DNA of 64,000 nt. Source: Apis mellifera. Taxonomy: Eukaryota > Arthropoda > Insecta > Hymenoptera > Apidae. Made by a program: the position numbers and the translations under genes. Location of the stretch: positions 3,614,942 through 3,678,941 of the forward strand of contig NC_037646.1 of the NCBI RefSeq assembly GCF_003254395.2, written 5' to 3'. Each line of letters starts with the position of its first letter. Positions within the stretch are counted from its first letter, which is position 1. Of the stretch, positions 50,346 through 63,681 are shown piece by piece. Below the pieces are notes generated by a model. That model made no database searches. It had not been told where the DNA came from and worked only from the letters and a program-made list of their open reading frames with translations.

Positions 50346-53300
50346 AAATATATATACAATAATCGTAAAAATAAAATCGTCCTCCGAAAATAGAAGAGGG
50401 GAAAAAGAGAGAGCGGGAGAATGATCGAAAACCGCAGAGGAAAGTTACCGCGGTCGAAAATTGCGACGTGTTACGTTCGGTCAACTCGGAAACACGAATT
50501 AATAGCAATCCACCGTGGCACATTTATTTTTGCCAACCGGGCGAAACGCAGCCCTGGAAAACAATTCCACGTCCGTCCGTCCGTCCGTCGGTTTGCTCTC
50601 GCCGGGTAGCGGTAATTTTTTTTTTCCCCCATTTTTTTTTTTCCCCTCTGCTACAGGTAAAACGGCGATCGACCGCGAAAGCGCGTGTAATCGGTGACAG
50701 CCGTCTCGCGCGGTGTTTTGCCCGCAGAAGCGGAGAGAGAGAGGCTGTCACGACATTAAGGGCCGGCCAGTTTCGGTCGAAAATTAATCGAACTTTTCGG
50801 GCATATATTTTAATTTACTTTCGATTGAACGATTCGTCGATGAAATTTAATTTATCAAAAATTAATTATTAATAGTTTCAATGTGTATATAATTAAATAG
50901 ATTTTATACATTGTGTCGGGGAAAGATTGGAAGAGTTTCAAATTACGAGTTTAATTAACAAGGGGAAAAGATATTTCAAGCGAAATAAATCTCTGTTGGT
51001 AAAAGTGGGTTCGAGTTACAAGTAGGACCAGTTCTGGGATAACCAATGCGTGCACGCGAACGATCGATAATATCTGGAATAAAAATGTCTTCGAGCTTCT
51101 ATTAACTTCTTTCCACTCAAAAAGAATGAATATACAATTAAGTTTCTTCAGTCAAGTTCGAATCACTGTACTATAAATAATTACTTATGGAACGTAACGG
51201 ATTCCAATTGAACGAGATGAATCAATTCAACTTATCGATCTGACGTCGATCTCCGAGCAGGAGAGAGAGAAAAAAGAAAAAAATTCAATTTTCATCAATC
51301 GAAACAAATAAAGGGAACGATTAAACGAGCCGGTTCCAAGTGGAGAGGGTGTAAACGAGAGAATCCGCAAACCCGTGTCCCGGCAACAACCGGCGACGAC
51401 CGAGGCAAGAAGTGACCGCAACTTCAATCCCAATCCGACTTCATTTCCATCCCACTTGAACCCGCGGTCTTCATGCCTCCTCTTCACGGGCACGCCCTTC
51501 CTGCTCCACCGGCACGACGTACCCTGCGGTGGTGAGAGACGCCAAGGTTTGAGTTTATTATGATTATAAGGAGAACGGAGAGGTGAGACTCACGACTCTC
51601 ACGAGAGTGTCGGCTTCCTTCAATCCTTCCTTTTTCCCCCCGGTCAACCGTCTCTCCAGACCAAAGTCTTTTACTACATCTTTTGCTCTCATCGCCGTTT
51701 CCAACACACCGCCGTCTCATTGCTTTCGTATCGGGAGCGTATCGGCGCCGATCTTCAACCTAGCGGAAGGGGAGAGAAGAAAGAGAGAGTATTTCTTTTT
51801 TTTTTCACGGGAGAAGGCAGTGGTATCTTGGTTCGTTTGCCTCTATCCAACCTTCCTCCTCCTCTTCTTCTTCTTCTCTCTTTTATCCGCTAATCGTGAG
51901 AGACGGCGCGAGAATCGAGGGGGATGCGACCGCAGCTACTTCTTTCAATGAACCGCCGCTGCGGGCCGCCGTCTCTGAGCTTCCGCTTTCAATGAGAGCG
52001 GCCCCCTCCGGTAAAAAACTTTTAAGTACTCCTCTCCCGCTGGAGTTGCCCGGAGGGGGAGAGAGAAGAAAGGAGAGAGAGAGAGTCAGCGGTGAGACGG
52101 ACTTTTAGGAAAGACGGTTGGGCAGACTCAAAGGGTGAACCTCAATCGAAAGGTGGGTGGCTGAACCCCAGAAACTGGCTTCAAGTTCTTACTGTCTGCT
52201 TTCACTTACTTTTCGGTTTCGTGCGAGGGACCATCCGCCCGTGTACTTTAATTAAATCGTTGGAGGGGAGGGGAGGGTCAGGAGCCACGCCATGCATTTC
52301 GTAGACGGTCTTGTTTTCGACTTGGCCAACTTCCTCGAGGCGAATAATTGCGCGCGAAATTAAATGAGGTTTCTCCGGTGAAAGAAAATCTTGGAAGAAT
52401 ATGGTTAACGTATAATCGGGGAGGGGAAAGAGATTGGAAGAATGATTCGAGAGCAAGAGATTTTATTATGTAAGCAAATCCAATCCTTCTTCTGGCTTCG
52501 TTAAAGACAGGATAATCCTTTGTGAAAACGTAACGTAACGATTCGATCTGTCAGGGCGACGAATTCAACTTCGTCGACAGGTTCTAATCCACGGTACGTT
52601 TTCTCTAATGAAAAGAAATGAAAAGAACCACGATTATGCTCGACCTTGCCTCTCTGAATAGAAGGAGGAGATCGTCGTCGTCGTCACTTTCCATATCGGA
52701 ATCGTCCACGCAAAGAGTTTGCGAAGGACGTCGAAGGACGGCGAACTTGGTGGGCTGGACACTGGTAATAAGACGAAGAGTGATCGAGAGATCGAAGATG
52801 ACGTTGCGGTTACAACGTGAGAAAAGTGGCCGACAGGGGAGGAGCAGCGTTAACAGTAACAGCCGGAGGAATTCCTTTTTTTTTCTTCCGTTTTGTTTGC
52901 AAACTCATCGTTGTTGTAACGAGACAGCGGTATTTACGTGCCGATAGATGAAATATCTAATCAATGGAATCGAAGCACGCGATCCAATGTATATATTATA
53001 TCGTATGGTTTTGTTGCCCCTTGCAGGAAACAATCTCTGCTTGGATAATTGTTTGGTCGTATATCAGATCGAATACCTAGCGAGTCGATGATTACATCGA
53101 TTCAAATATAGGAAATAATAAAATCAGAAGAGATGCTTTCCACGAATACCAACGTGTATTTAATCCAGATATTAACTGCAAGCTTTAATTCCTCCCTATT
53201 ATTCCTCTCAACTTTCTTCTTGATCTCGAAAAAAAATAAACTATTTTTAATATACGATAAAAATTCCCGTTCCCACAATCTACTTCCTCGAACAAAAAGA

Positions 53301-55384
53301 AGAAGAAGAAGAAAAGAAAAGAAATCTCATTACCCAACCTTTCAACCCTACTCACAAAAAACTCTATCCACAAAGCAGATTACAGATTCGTTTTCATCTA
53401 GCTTCAGCCTTCAATTTCCGGTCAGGACGAATCTGCGGCTTGCAACAGACACCTGCGGGATTTTGACAAACGTGTATCAGAGGCCAGAAGCAGTTTATCG
53501 ATCCCGTATGAGCGACAGCGGATGAAGAGAAGAAGAGGAAGAAAAAAGAAAGAAAGAAAGGAGCTGATTAACGCGCCCGTCTTGTCTCCCATTCGAGGGC
53601 TTGATTCGGGGGCGATAAGCAGTTTATGAAGCGACCGGCGGGAATAATAGATTAGCAAAAGAGAGCAGGATGGAGGGCGCGTTCAAGGGCCAAGCGGAGG
53701 GGGGCGCAGTAAACAATGATGGGTAGCCTTCCGCGTCCGGTAACTACGGCAGAACACTCTAACATGGGAGCTCATTACGGGGCCTCGCGTGAGTGCATCC
53801 ACCTATACCTGATTGCATTATAATATGGCCTGATCCCTGCCTGGTCGTCAAGTGGTCTATTGCTAGAAGCAACGCGGACGGCCCCCGTATGATCTCTTCA
53901 TATGTAGGTATTTGTACGATACCCATGTTACCCGTGGCGCAACCCCCTCAACCTTCTCATTGAATTTTCATGACTTGGCTAATGCGGAATGGACGTAGTT
54001 TAGTTCGCGTACGCGAAAGCGTGCACACGTCAGGTGTATCGGCAGATATCGACGTGGCAGAGCTTAGTTTCTTTTTTATTTTGTGTGCGGCAATTTGGAG
54101 AAACTTTTTATGTATTATTAAAAGCAAACCTTTCTCCTTTTGTCTTAGATTCTTCTTATTGTTTCGGATACTCGATCAACTCCGGTTTTACAGATTAAGC
54201 TCTGAAAATTTCCCAAGATTACGATCCGTTATTACGGTATATAAGAAGCTGCTTAATGTTACTTTATACGTATTAGAGGAGATGATTGCTTCCCGCGAGA
54301 ATGTGTTGATTCCTGAGACTTTGATGATGAGGATATAAGGAGAAGGAATAAATTGCGCGGATGGAGAAAAATTGCACTCCACCCAGTAATATGAAATGAA
54401 ATGATAAAGATATTAATATATTCATACCGAGGTTAAAGTATTGCTTTCTCTGATATCGAAAAGAAAACACGAATTTCACGAATTTCACGAGCGAGACAAC
54501 TGGCAGAGATTTTCTTGGCGCGAAAATAGTAGTAGCTCTTCTTAAACGTACTTACCCTCACCCTTAACAAACAACAGTCTGAAATTGACAAATTGCACCG
54601 CCATCAGAAGAACAACATCAAACAATCTCACCGTGCATAATAATGTAATTACTTTAATGCATTTTGTTGTTGCGAGGCTAGCAAAGACTAAAGTGTCGTT
54701 TAACATTCGCCCGCCAGAGGGCGAAGGTAGTTAAGCGAGCGCATGGCCGACAAATTATAGTAGTAATAACAGTTCCTCGATTGAATGCTGGGACTGGAAA
54801 CTCAACCACTTTCCTACTACCCCGAAAAAAGATTTCCATCCATTCGGAAACTTTGCAAAACGCTAGATTGCATGCGCACTTTTTCCTTTTTTTCTCCGAA
54901 TTGCCGGCGAAGACAGGAAAGGTAGAGCGGGGGTGGTTCTCGTTTCATTTCTCCAAAGAAACAGCCGTGTGCGATGAGGAAAAGAGCCAATGTACAAGTA
55001 CGGCCTTCGTGCGTGTATGTGTACGTATACTCGATGTACAGGCAGAAAAGAGGAGGAAAAAAAAGAGGAGAAAAGAAGAGACGAGCGAGGGATCGAAGTG
55101 GGAGAAAAGGAGCCTACCAGCGTGCTTTTCTTGTCGCCTCCATTCACGTGTCATCAGTCACGCGAGTAATGAGTGTCGGAAATACAAGGTTTCTTGAGTC
55201 AAACGGGGCTTTGCCCTTCTCTCTCCGCTGCTCTCCTTCTCCCCTCCTATTTATCTCCCCTCCTTCTCGCTCTTCCCATTCTCTCGCTCCGCCGGGCAAA
55301 CTTCTCCATGCTATTTATTATGGCCTGTACGTGCATACGTGCACGGAAAGTAAAGCGCGCGTCTTCGGTACGACATCAACCATG

Positions 55385-55435
55385 GATATATACACGTACA
55401 CGTATAGGTGTATATGTGTATATATATACACGTAC
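55385..55435. repeat. Mostly alternating purine-pyrimidine tract (TA/CG/CA)
   Basis: About 50 bases alternate purine and pyrimidine almost without break, with repeated TACACGTA and GTATATG motifs. Two TACACGTA-type segments bracket a GTGTATA segment and make it partly self-complementary. Z-DNA or cruciform prone; no gene. Confidence 0.65.
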
Positions 55436-58400
55436 GTAAGGGAGAGATGTTCGTCATATCTCGCGTAAGGATCTACTCCGGGATGACTTCACCCGCTGCG
55501 TACTCATTCGTGCTTGACACAGCGACGCCTACTGAAAGACAAATGGCTAGATGAACGAACGGATACGAATAGTCACACTGTAGACTATTTTCGCGACAGC
55601 CGAGGCCACGGGCTTTCGAGATAAATGACGAGACAGTTTCGAGAGGCCGTGAATCCTATGCGTTGTGCGTTGGCTGGAAATACATTCATAATGTTAACGA
55701 TACCCGAACACCGGGTCCCGTGTCGCGACGCATGATCCGTCCTACACTTTCCAAGGATGAAAGTATTTTCCCCCCCGGTGACTAATGAGCCTCTTCACCG
55801 ACGATGGAATTTCATTCCTTATGGCAAACGCCATTGGAAGAATTTTTATCGCTGTCGTCGAAAGTAAGAAGATACATGGTTTCTATATATGTATATATAT
55901 TAAAATAAAATTATAATTTATAACGTTGGTGAAATTCCGTCTCGAGGAAATTAAATCAAATTTCTTATAATGGTATTGAATAATCAATCGAAAGATTAGA
56001 AAATTATTTATAGAGTTGAGGGGAAAGAATGGGGAAATTGTTGATACGTTGTTCCTGTCAGATTGATTAATCGTGTAGTAAACAACTTTGTCATGATGGC
56101 TTCGCTAAATCCTAGATAGTCGATAGATACGTAGAGATATTAATTTTGCATTACAAATTAACATGTTGAAGGTAGAATGAGAATATTTTTCTTTCTATTG
56201 TTACAAATTTTTGTAATACATTGATTGACAATTTAATATATTACAGAGAATGATTCGTCTAATTGAAATTAAAGTTTGGAAAAAGGAGAGGTGAATATCT
56301 TTCTCCTCGAATCATCCGTTTTTTTCCTTCTCCTTGTGAAATTTTTTGCGTGAATCATCCTATTACACGCACGATCCTATACACGCTCCCATACATAAAT
56401 TTGAGAAATTTATCTCGTTTCTTTTTTCGAGGGAGAGGGGGAAAGAAAGAACTTTTGTTGCCACTATTCGTTATGCATTCAAAGGAAATTTTTTTGTTCA
56501 CAGTATCATAAATCTGGCGATAAGATGTTGACTTGACTACCATTGAGAAATGTGAACAGGAAATAATTCCGTGGCGTAATTGCTTCGCTTATTTCACTGA
56601 ATCTTCATCCCTCATCATTTAAACAGTTTATATTTGGATTCGTGGATGCGTTAAATAAATACAAGGCAATAATTTACGAGCTGAAAAGATATAAAGCACC
56701 CTTCCCTAATGATACACCTTGAAAATTCTTCTGCTGGAATCGGGTGATTGATAACATCAAGTGTTACGAGGTTGCGCAAGAAAAAAAAAAAAGGTTGTAC
56801 GTTTCGAAATTCGAGAACAATTTATATAAACCTTTGATACGATGATTGATAAACATTTTGCGAGAAACAGTAGTTCATCATTTGTCCATTTAAGTGTAAA
56901 CACGATCGTTCCTTGACGTTGATTGAGAATCGATTTCGACCAAAACCAAATTAATGCCCGCGTGACATTTATCATTTATGATTAGTTGCATGATTTGCGT
57001 GTTACGTGTATAAATTCATTATTCGAAACGTATATATATGGAACGTATTACGTGGTGTAAAAGAAAAGGAAATATATATAATGTAAAAATATCAACGAAA
57101 ATTAAATATCGAGGGAAATTTTAAACATATTGGAAAGGAAAAGTTAAAGTATAAATAAATATCGAATACTTTTAATATTAACGAAAGATGTGAAATAAAG
57201 TTCAATTCGAGTTCAAAATACATCGATGACATCCCTAAATAAAAAGGGATTTTTATTTTATCCTCCCATTCTCTCAGGCGAAAGCATCCGAAATAACCCC
57301 GGAGAGTTGGAAGGCAAAGATTACATTTTTTTAAATCACATCATACGTGAATTTCCGTTATTCGTTACGAATTGAAGGATGCAAAGTTGCCTGCTCGAAT
57401 TTTAAAGAAAGCCTTGGATATTCGAATATTTTAAAGCCGTGAAAGTGGGCCCCGGAAATATTTAGGGGATATTGAATTATTCAGTCGGTATCCGGCGAAC
57501 AGATTGACGGGTGGGAGGGAGAGAAGTCGTCGAGATCCAAGGGGTATTAATATGCCCGTTGCGTTTAACATTGAAATTCATTTTTCACGGGGCTTCAATT
57601 ACACGTATAATTAATCTAGTCCTCCGTGTCAACCTCGTGAATACTAAATTTTCCCGATCGGGTAATAATATACCGTCGATAATAAATAGCCGTGGCGGGC
57701 GCGTGCCGATAAATTCGAGCCGCAACGTGCCACTCGACACGATCATTTCATATTAATAACAAAATTAATAACGAAACCGTTGTCGGCCGGATGATCATTT
57801 ATAAAGACGTAAGCCGTTCAATTTTCAACAAGTATCCTTTCTTTTTTCTCCCTATTTTGCTTCAACGTATTCGAACCACGATTTCGACATTCCTTCGTCG
57901 AAATTTAAAAAAAGAATCGATCTCTTATCAAATATTATCTCAGACTCTTCGGATTAGAAAGATTTATTACTCGGAGAATAAGAGAATTCTAACCCAAAAA
58001 AGAAACAAATCTAATTAATTAATTTCGATTTAAACTCGATTTATAAAATACCAAAAATTATTAAATTATACAGATTTTGCATCACGAATTTCAAACCTTT
58101 TCCTGCCGAAAGTAAGAAAAAAAGTGAGCACGGTAATCGATCAGGACGATCCTATCCACCCCCAACCGATTTCTTTTCTCCCTCCTTCCTTCGGGGAACA
58201 TATCTTTCATCACGGGAGGCAGGCAGACTGCGACGAGCGGCAGCAAGAGATATATAAAGTGGTACTTTGCCTCGAAGAGAATCCTCGATTCTCTCGACTC
58301 GATATGACACTCGAGGATCCGTCCTCCTTTCGCTCCTGATGGGAGACCCATCCACCCACCCCCTCCCTCCTCGTTGCAAGAAGGTAATTTAAAGCGAAGA

Positions 58401-60199
58401 GTCTCGCGGCAATTTTAACACCGTCGCGCCGAAAAGGGTATAATAGAGGGGAAATTGCTTACCGGGGTAAAGGAAGGGGGCGCGTAATGAAACATCGTTA
58501 CAAAAGTACTCTTTATTAACGAACGAGGGGAGGGGATGGTGGATCCCTTCTGTCTATCTCTCTCTCTTTTTCGGTCGAACGGAATAGAATTCCGGGGGAG
58601 GAGGGGAGGAAGCCGATCCTCGAACCGGCGCACGGAATGTCCGCTCGATGAAATTTTATTCCGTAACAATGAAGCACGTACTGGGTTGAGCCGATACTAC
58701 TAGCCGGATATAGCAGCCGCCGCCTCCTCCTCGGAAGATAACAAAGACCCAAGTCTCTTCCTCTCCTCCAGTTTCCCCCTCCCCTTGTCGTTCGACGTTA
58801 TTAACGGACGAAAGATTTAATATCGAACCACCAGGTAGATGCACACACGTACACGCTGGACACGTTACACTGTGAACCTTAAAAAATAATAAATAAATAA
58901 ATAACCGGTCGTTTATAGCTTCGATGAAATATCGATGGAGGTTTTAGAAGAAATAGGATTAGATTTAAGGATGTTATAATTATATCGGTTGGATTGCTTT
59001 TGAAAAAGTTTTTATCCGAAATTGGTCCATGTTTTTGGGTTATTTTTTGTGTGGTATGAGTGAAATAATATATTTTCGGTAATTGTTACAGAAATAGTTA
59101 TTGTATGAAATTTATTACGATATAATTGTAAAATCGTAAAGTCCCTATATTGTTAGAAAATTCGTTTCTCGTCCAATTTTTCTTATTATTATGGGAGAAC
59201 AATGTATGTAGAATGCATACACACACACGTAATCTGGAAAGAAAATCTTAATGGCTACAGGGTTATGCTTTGGAATAATAATATGAACCGAAGAGATGGA
59301 TGCTATTCCAGCCACTTAAACAGCAAGTCCCTTCGAAAATTGAAGAATACAAGAAATTTCGAATATCTATTTTTCATCGCGGATCGATTAACGATCAATG
59401 ATAATAATGTTCCACGAGTTATGACCTTTTCTTCTTTTTCAAGAATTTTCAAATAACTCGATATTTTTGAATAAAATATAATATCGTTAGAATAATGGTT
59501 CAATATAGTGTACCCTAGATCGTATCGATTTATTACCGAAAATAACCCTATTCGACTACGTTTCACGAAAGCTTGACGTTCTACAAAATCAATATTCTCG
59601 TGTTATCTCGATTTTTTGATCGTGTGCAATGTAATAATTCCAGAAAATCTCACGAGCATCTTACAAGAAATTTTATTTATCCCTTTCACTCAAAATTTTG
59701 TCGAAATCAAAACGTTCGACATATCTCTTTATTTTTTGCATATAAAATTCCACTCGAAAGAAAAAACTACTCGCTAAAATACGCAATTCGAGGGAGAGAA
59801 AAAAAAAAGTCTCATCTCGAAAACATTTAATTTAACATTAAAAAAAGAAAATATCTTTAAAAATATCAAACGTTACAAGTTACGTGGCCTCGTTGCATTC
59901 ATGCGTTTCTACTCCAGTTACTCATCATCGTTTCCAAGACCTCGCTACATCACTCGTTTCGCAAGTTTTTTTCCCTCCTTGACACGCGAGGCAAGGGAGA
60001 AAAGAAAAAAGAAAGAAAAAAGAAGAAGACAAATAAAAACATAATTTTCCAAGATAATCACGGAATACAAGGAAGTAATAAAGAAAGAGGAGGGAAAAAT
60101 ATCACGGGATGGGATAAAGGAACGCGGTGACACATAGAAACGCGATCTTTTTACGCATAGCCGAGCGGATTTCTGCGGGCTGCGTTTAAGACGGCGCAG

Positions 60200-60225
60200 C
60201 CAAGGTCATTTTGCCACCAAGGTGA
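60200..60225 (+). promoter_or_regulatory. NR5A/FTZ-F1-type half-site pair
   Basis: CCAAGGTCA (60200-60208) matches the monomeric nuclear-receptor consensus YCAAGGYCR used by FTZ-F1 and ERR-type receptors. CCAAGGTGA follows at 60217-60225 with one mismatch. The pair lies just downstream (- strand sense) of the mariner relic. Binding is inferred from the motif only. Confidence 0.35.
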
Positions 60226-60280
60226 CTTTGAGCCGAGACAGCGTCAATTGAATCCTTGCCACCGATTTAACGAGGTCGGA

Positions 60281-60727
60281 TTAATTATCGGGGACGACAT
60301 TATTGAACGCCCTCGTGGCGCTGTTTGAAAACTTTGCAAATGACCAATACATATATACATTTTTCTGACTTAATTCATGTGGCACCCATCTTGAATACTT
60401 CCACACCAATCCTATCTTCCGAATATGATCAGAAATGGTTTGTTGAGCTGAATTCTGAAGCCTTTCTGCGATCTCCGATGTTGTCAGAAAAGGATCTTGC
60501 TCCAACATTGCCTTAACAACATCGTCGTCGATCAAAGATGGTCGCCCAGAACGTGGCTTATCAGAAAGGTCGAAATCACCTGTTTCAAATTTTTCGTACC
60601 ATCTTCTGCATGTCCTATCAGAAACTGTACCTTCACCAAACGCTTTCAATAAATTTCTATATGCTTCTTCCTTGTTGAAATTCGTATAAAATACGAAGTG
60701 GCGTAAATGAACTTTATCAGTCGCCAT
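60281..60727 (-). pseudogene. mariner transposase fragment, DNA-binding domain only
   Basis: A 148-residue frame starting MATDKVHLRHFVFY that matches the N-terminus of Tc1/mariner-superfamily mariner transposases. Residues about 15-65 form the first helix-turn-helix, ending in the typical DKPRSGRPS linker. Residues about 66-105 form the second (LTTSEIAERLQ), followed by WVPHELSQKN, the motif just before the catalytic domain. Complete mariner transposases are about 345 residues. Here everything after residue about 122 is replaced by about 25 unrelated residues, so the DD34D catalytic triad is absent. No frameshift or stop interrupts the DNA-binding part. Terminal inverted repeats were not recognised on either side. 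It is most simply an internally or 3'-deleted, non-autonomous copy. A residual DNA-binding product is conceivable but unproven. Confidence 0.85.
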
Positions 60728-61069
60728 GGATATACTATCGTTTTACACTTAAGACTAATGTGAATCAACTTTATTATAGTTTATTTGCTACGTCAGTATG
60801 TATACATTAAGCGATAAAAATATAGAGCCGAACATGCAATAAATAAACATGTGCTTACTAAAATGATGTCATAGATTCGGACAGAACTATATAATAACGG
60901 ATAATTAAGAGTGGTAGAAAAAAAGAAAAAAGCCTTCTCTTCCACTTCTCTCGAAACCCAGCTCTCTCTCTCTCTCTCTCTCCCCGAATCGAGAAAATGA
61001 ACGGGCTAGCCGCGATTCCGAATTATGATAACTGCAACAACGATCCAATCGTATCTGTCCGACTAATCG

Positions 61070-61087
61070 CCAAGGCCACCAAGGCCA
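61070..61087 (+). promoter_or_regulatory. Tandem pair of NR5A/FTZ-F1-type sites
   Basis: CCAAGGCCACCAAGGCCA is an exact 9-bp tandem duplication, and each unit fits YCAAGGYCR. It lies about 860 bp from the similar pair at 60200. This is motif evidence only; a simple tandem duplication could also create it. Confidence 0.3.
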
Positions 61088-62150
61088 AAAAGTGTAACGC
61101 GGGCTTAATTAGCAGGCTGGTTATCGGAATCGGCCACCTAACGTCAAACTGGTAACGAGCCACCGAAGGGGGCTTTAAATTGACTTGCATAACCGCCGCG
61201 TTTGCCAGAGAAAGAGCAAGAGAGAGATAGAGGGTGTTGAAGTGGAACGAGGAAAAAGAGGAGAAGGGGACCGCCTCCGCCCTCGGTGGAGTCCTGGTGG
61301 AAAGCCAGTAAAAACACGCATCTATTTCCATATAACAAGTTTATATATTACGCCGTCACCGGCAGCACGTAGTTACATTTGAATACGATGTCCTAAAGCC
61401 GAGAGCAAGCGGCGGCTTGGATACACCGAGCCCGAGGGGTACACGAATTAGGTCCGTGAGGGAGGAGGGGTGCTCCACTCCACTCCAATTGCAAAACGCA
61501 ACTTGGCACACGGTGCGAGTTGTAGGTTAACTTTGGGTAATTAGCGAGGGGGGAGGGAGGCTCCTTCGGAATTTAAATTTCTTCGGACATCGGTCGATTT
61601 ACGAGGGCTTTTACGAGGTGCAATGAATCTCGAGACGTCGATATTCTTTTTTTGGAAGCAGAAACATCCTAAACATCGAATAAAAGTTTAACGTATGTGT
61701 AAAGAGAGCTTGGAAGTAATTTCAACTGGGGAACGTGATTTCTGTTGCAAATCATCTACTTTGCTCTTGTTTACCATTTATTTTTATTTTCTCCCGTTTC
61801 TATTCCATTTTTATTTCTAAAATATACATTTCGAAAAAAAAAGCGTGACAAAAAAAAATACGAATCGTTAATTGGGATTATTTTAAACGAAAATCCCGAA
61901 AAAAATTATCCCGCTAATAACCTTTCCTTCCTCCTCGCGCGTAATGATACACGCGAAAAATTGCAATTTACAGAGTTCATCATCCCAGCCAACCTGTCCG
62001 TAATCAGGGACCTGTCGAATCGAGGGGGGGGGGCGATTGGCGCCCCCTCGTTTCAATTACAAACAACACGAACGGGTCAAAGAACGTATCCGCGTTACAC
62101 GCGGATATTTAATATACGGGCGGGCGAATTAATTATTATCAGGAAATTCC

Positions 62151-62192
62151 AGCGCCGCCTTATCGGTGATCGGCGAAATTATCGGCGGCGCT
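62151..62192. promoter_or_regulatory. GC-rich inverted repeat with repeated ATCGGYG motif
   Basis: AGCGCCGCC (62151-62159) and GGCGGCGCT (62184-62192) are perfect complements around a 24-nt loop. Within the loop and arm, ATCGGTG, ATCGGCG and ATCGGCG occur three times. The patch lies in an otherwise AATTA-rich context. It could be a clustered protein-binding site or a structured RNA element; neither is established. Confidence 0.35.
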
Positions 62193-63681
62193 TGATTAAA
62201 TATCCTCTTCTGTACAACGAATATACATGTAGGAGGAGGGAAGGCGAAAAGCGGGAGGGGCCCGAAAGGGTGGATTCGGGGAGGGTGTGGGAGGAGTGGC
62301 CGCTGTGCAGCTCGAGGGTTGTTATTAGCGTTAAAACAAACGGCCGCAACGTAATTATCGGCCCCGTGTGCCGCGCCAGGTAACAAACGAGGCCGTACGT
62401 CGCGATGGCGTAAATATTCGAAAAACGAAAAAGCGAGGAGTCGGCGGTTGGTTGCGGACGACCGACCAAGAAGGGGAGGGAAGAGGGAGGGAAGGTGTGT
62501 GTGCGCGCGGATAATCGGGAAATAGATGACGAAGAACAGGGGGTAGGGGGAGGCTTTTGTCGGCCAGCGTCACGGTGCACCGACCACCGTGGACAAAGAA
62601 GTATTTTCATCGTGGGTGGTTGTTTGCCGAATATTTTAGCCCATAAGTGTATCGAGAGAGAGAGAGAAAATGAATTTCCATCGGGGAAAAATGGGAACTG
62701 GCTCGCGGTGATTCGCGGTTAATGGCATCATCGCGCCAATTTCAAGGAATGGAGAAGGGGGATTCGATGTGTTGCGTTGCTCGTGTTTTCATGGAGGGGA
62801 GGGAGGATAAAAGCGGTTTGTTACAACGGCGAGGAGGAAATAATCTGGGCAACGATTTTGTCATTAGTCTACGTTGGCCGAGCCGTTTGTCGGGTCCATT
62901 CTGCATCCCTCGAAAACGAAATGGAACGCGAATTGTAAAGAGCGCGAAATGTTTAATCGTATTGTTTCAATAGCATTGGAAACCGTTCAATGATTCATCG
63001 GGTTGGAAAATATGTTGTTACGGTGGATGGATTGGCTGGCTCTTTTCCCTTCTTTTTCATTTCTGTTACAGAAATCTGGATTCGATGATTATAATTGGAG
63101 CAAAATTTACTGTTAACATAATATACGTAAAGAATAGTTGCTAGAAGATATTTTTGAATATATATTCTCGCTGCTTGTTTCGCGAAATGCAATTTATTAT
63201 TGTTGAGAAAAATATTTTTTTAAGTTATTTTTTAAAAATAGAAAACATGTCACGTGTGAAATATGTCGTTCCCTCTTTTAACAAAACGAAATAACATTTA
63301 GTTTCAGATTAGAACGCGGGATAATCTTCAGAGTGCAATATGCAAATAAAAGATTTCACACGTTCATCAAGTATTTGATTTTAAAAATCCCTCCACGCAA
63401 ATGTCAATATTTCAAGATTACGCTGAATAATTTCATCGTTTAATAAACCGTATTTATAAAGAAAAATCGTTGTCCCAATTTTAAAAACAATTCAATAATA
63501 ACACGTTCCATTATTCCAACGCTCTTGTCTCTCCATTTGTCCCCCAACCAAAATAACGCTATATTCCAATTTTCAAATCGAGCCAAAACTGGCAAAACTC
63601 GTTCAAACAGGTGGGAAAATCGGAGCAGCAGCTCGTTAACGAAGTTAAATCCGAATTCTCTCCGAACGATCTAACGAGTCG

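Larger units (their letters stand above)
25751..60280. other. Gene-poor stretch of about 34.5 kb
   Basis: No open frame here resembles a known protein. The longest ones overlap low-complexity purine or pyrimidine tracts, or run across GC-rich patches where stops are rare by composition. Composition alternates between very AT-rich blocks (about 34.1-35.1, 36.7-37.6, 39.0-39.7, 44.3-45.0 and 49.3-50.0 kb) and GC/CpG-rich patches (about 38.1-38.6, 41.9-42.1, 50.5-50.8, 51.4-52.3 and 53.6-53.9 kb). The GC patches are the places to test for conserved regulatory DNA. The stretch may be intergenic or a large intron. Confidence 0.6.
60728..63681. other. No recognisable gene; GC-rich patches and short motifs
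   Basis: The 60728-60900 part is probably the mariner leader. A CT microsatellite lies at about 60961-60982, a nuclear-receptor-type tandem motif at 61070-61087, and a structured GC-rich patch at 62150-62195. A + strand frame stays open at 61745-62383, but its translation is rich in Arg and low-complexity runs and matches nothing I know. I treat it as compositional. Confidence 0.55.

Noticed and set aside
51120..51180. GTTCGAATC as a tRNA B-box
   Set aside because: No matching A-box, acceptor stem or anticodon arm could be found around it.
61745..62383. 639-nt open + strand frame (212 codons)
   Set aside because: The translation begins with hydrophobic and Lys-rich low-complexity runs and continues Arg-rich across a GC patch. 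No domain is recognisable and there is no splice context; openness is explained by composition.
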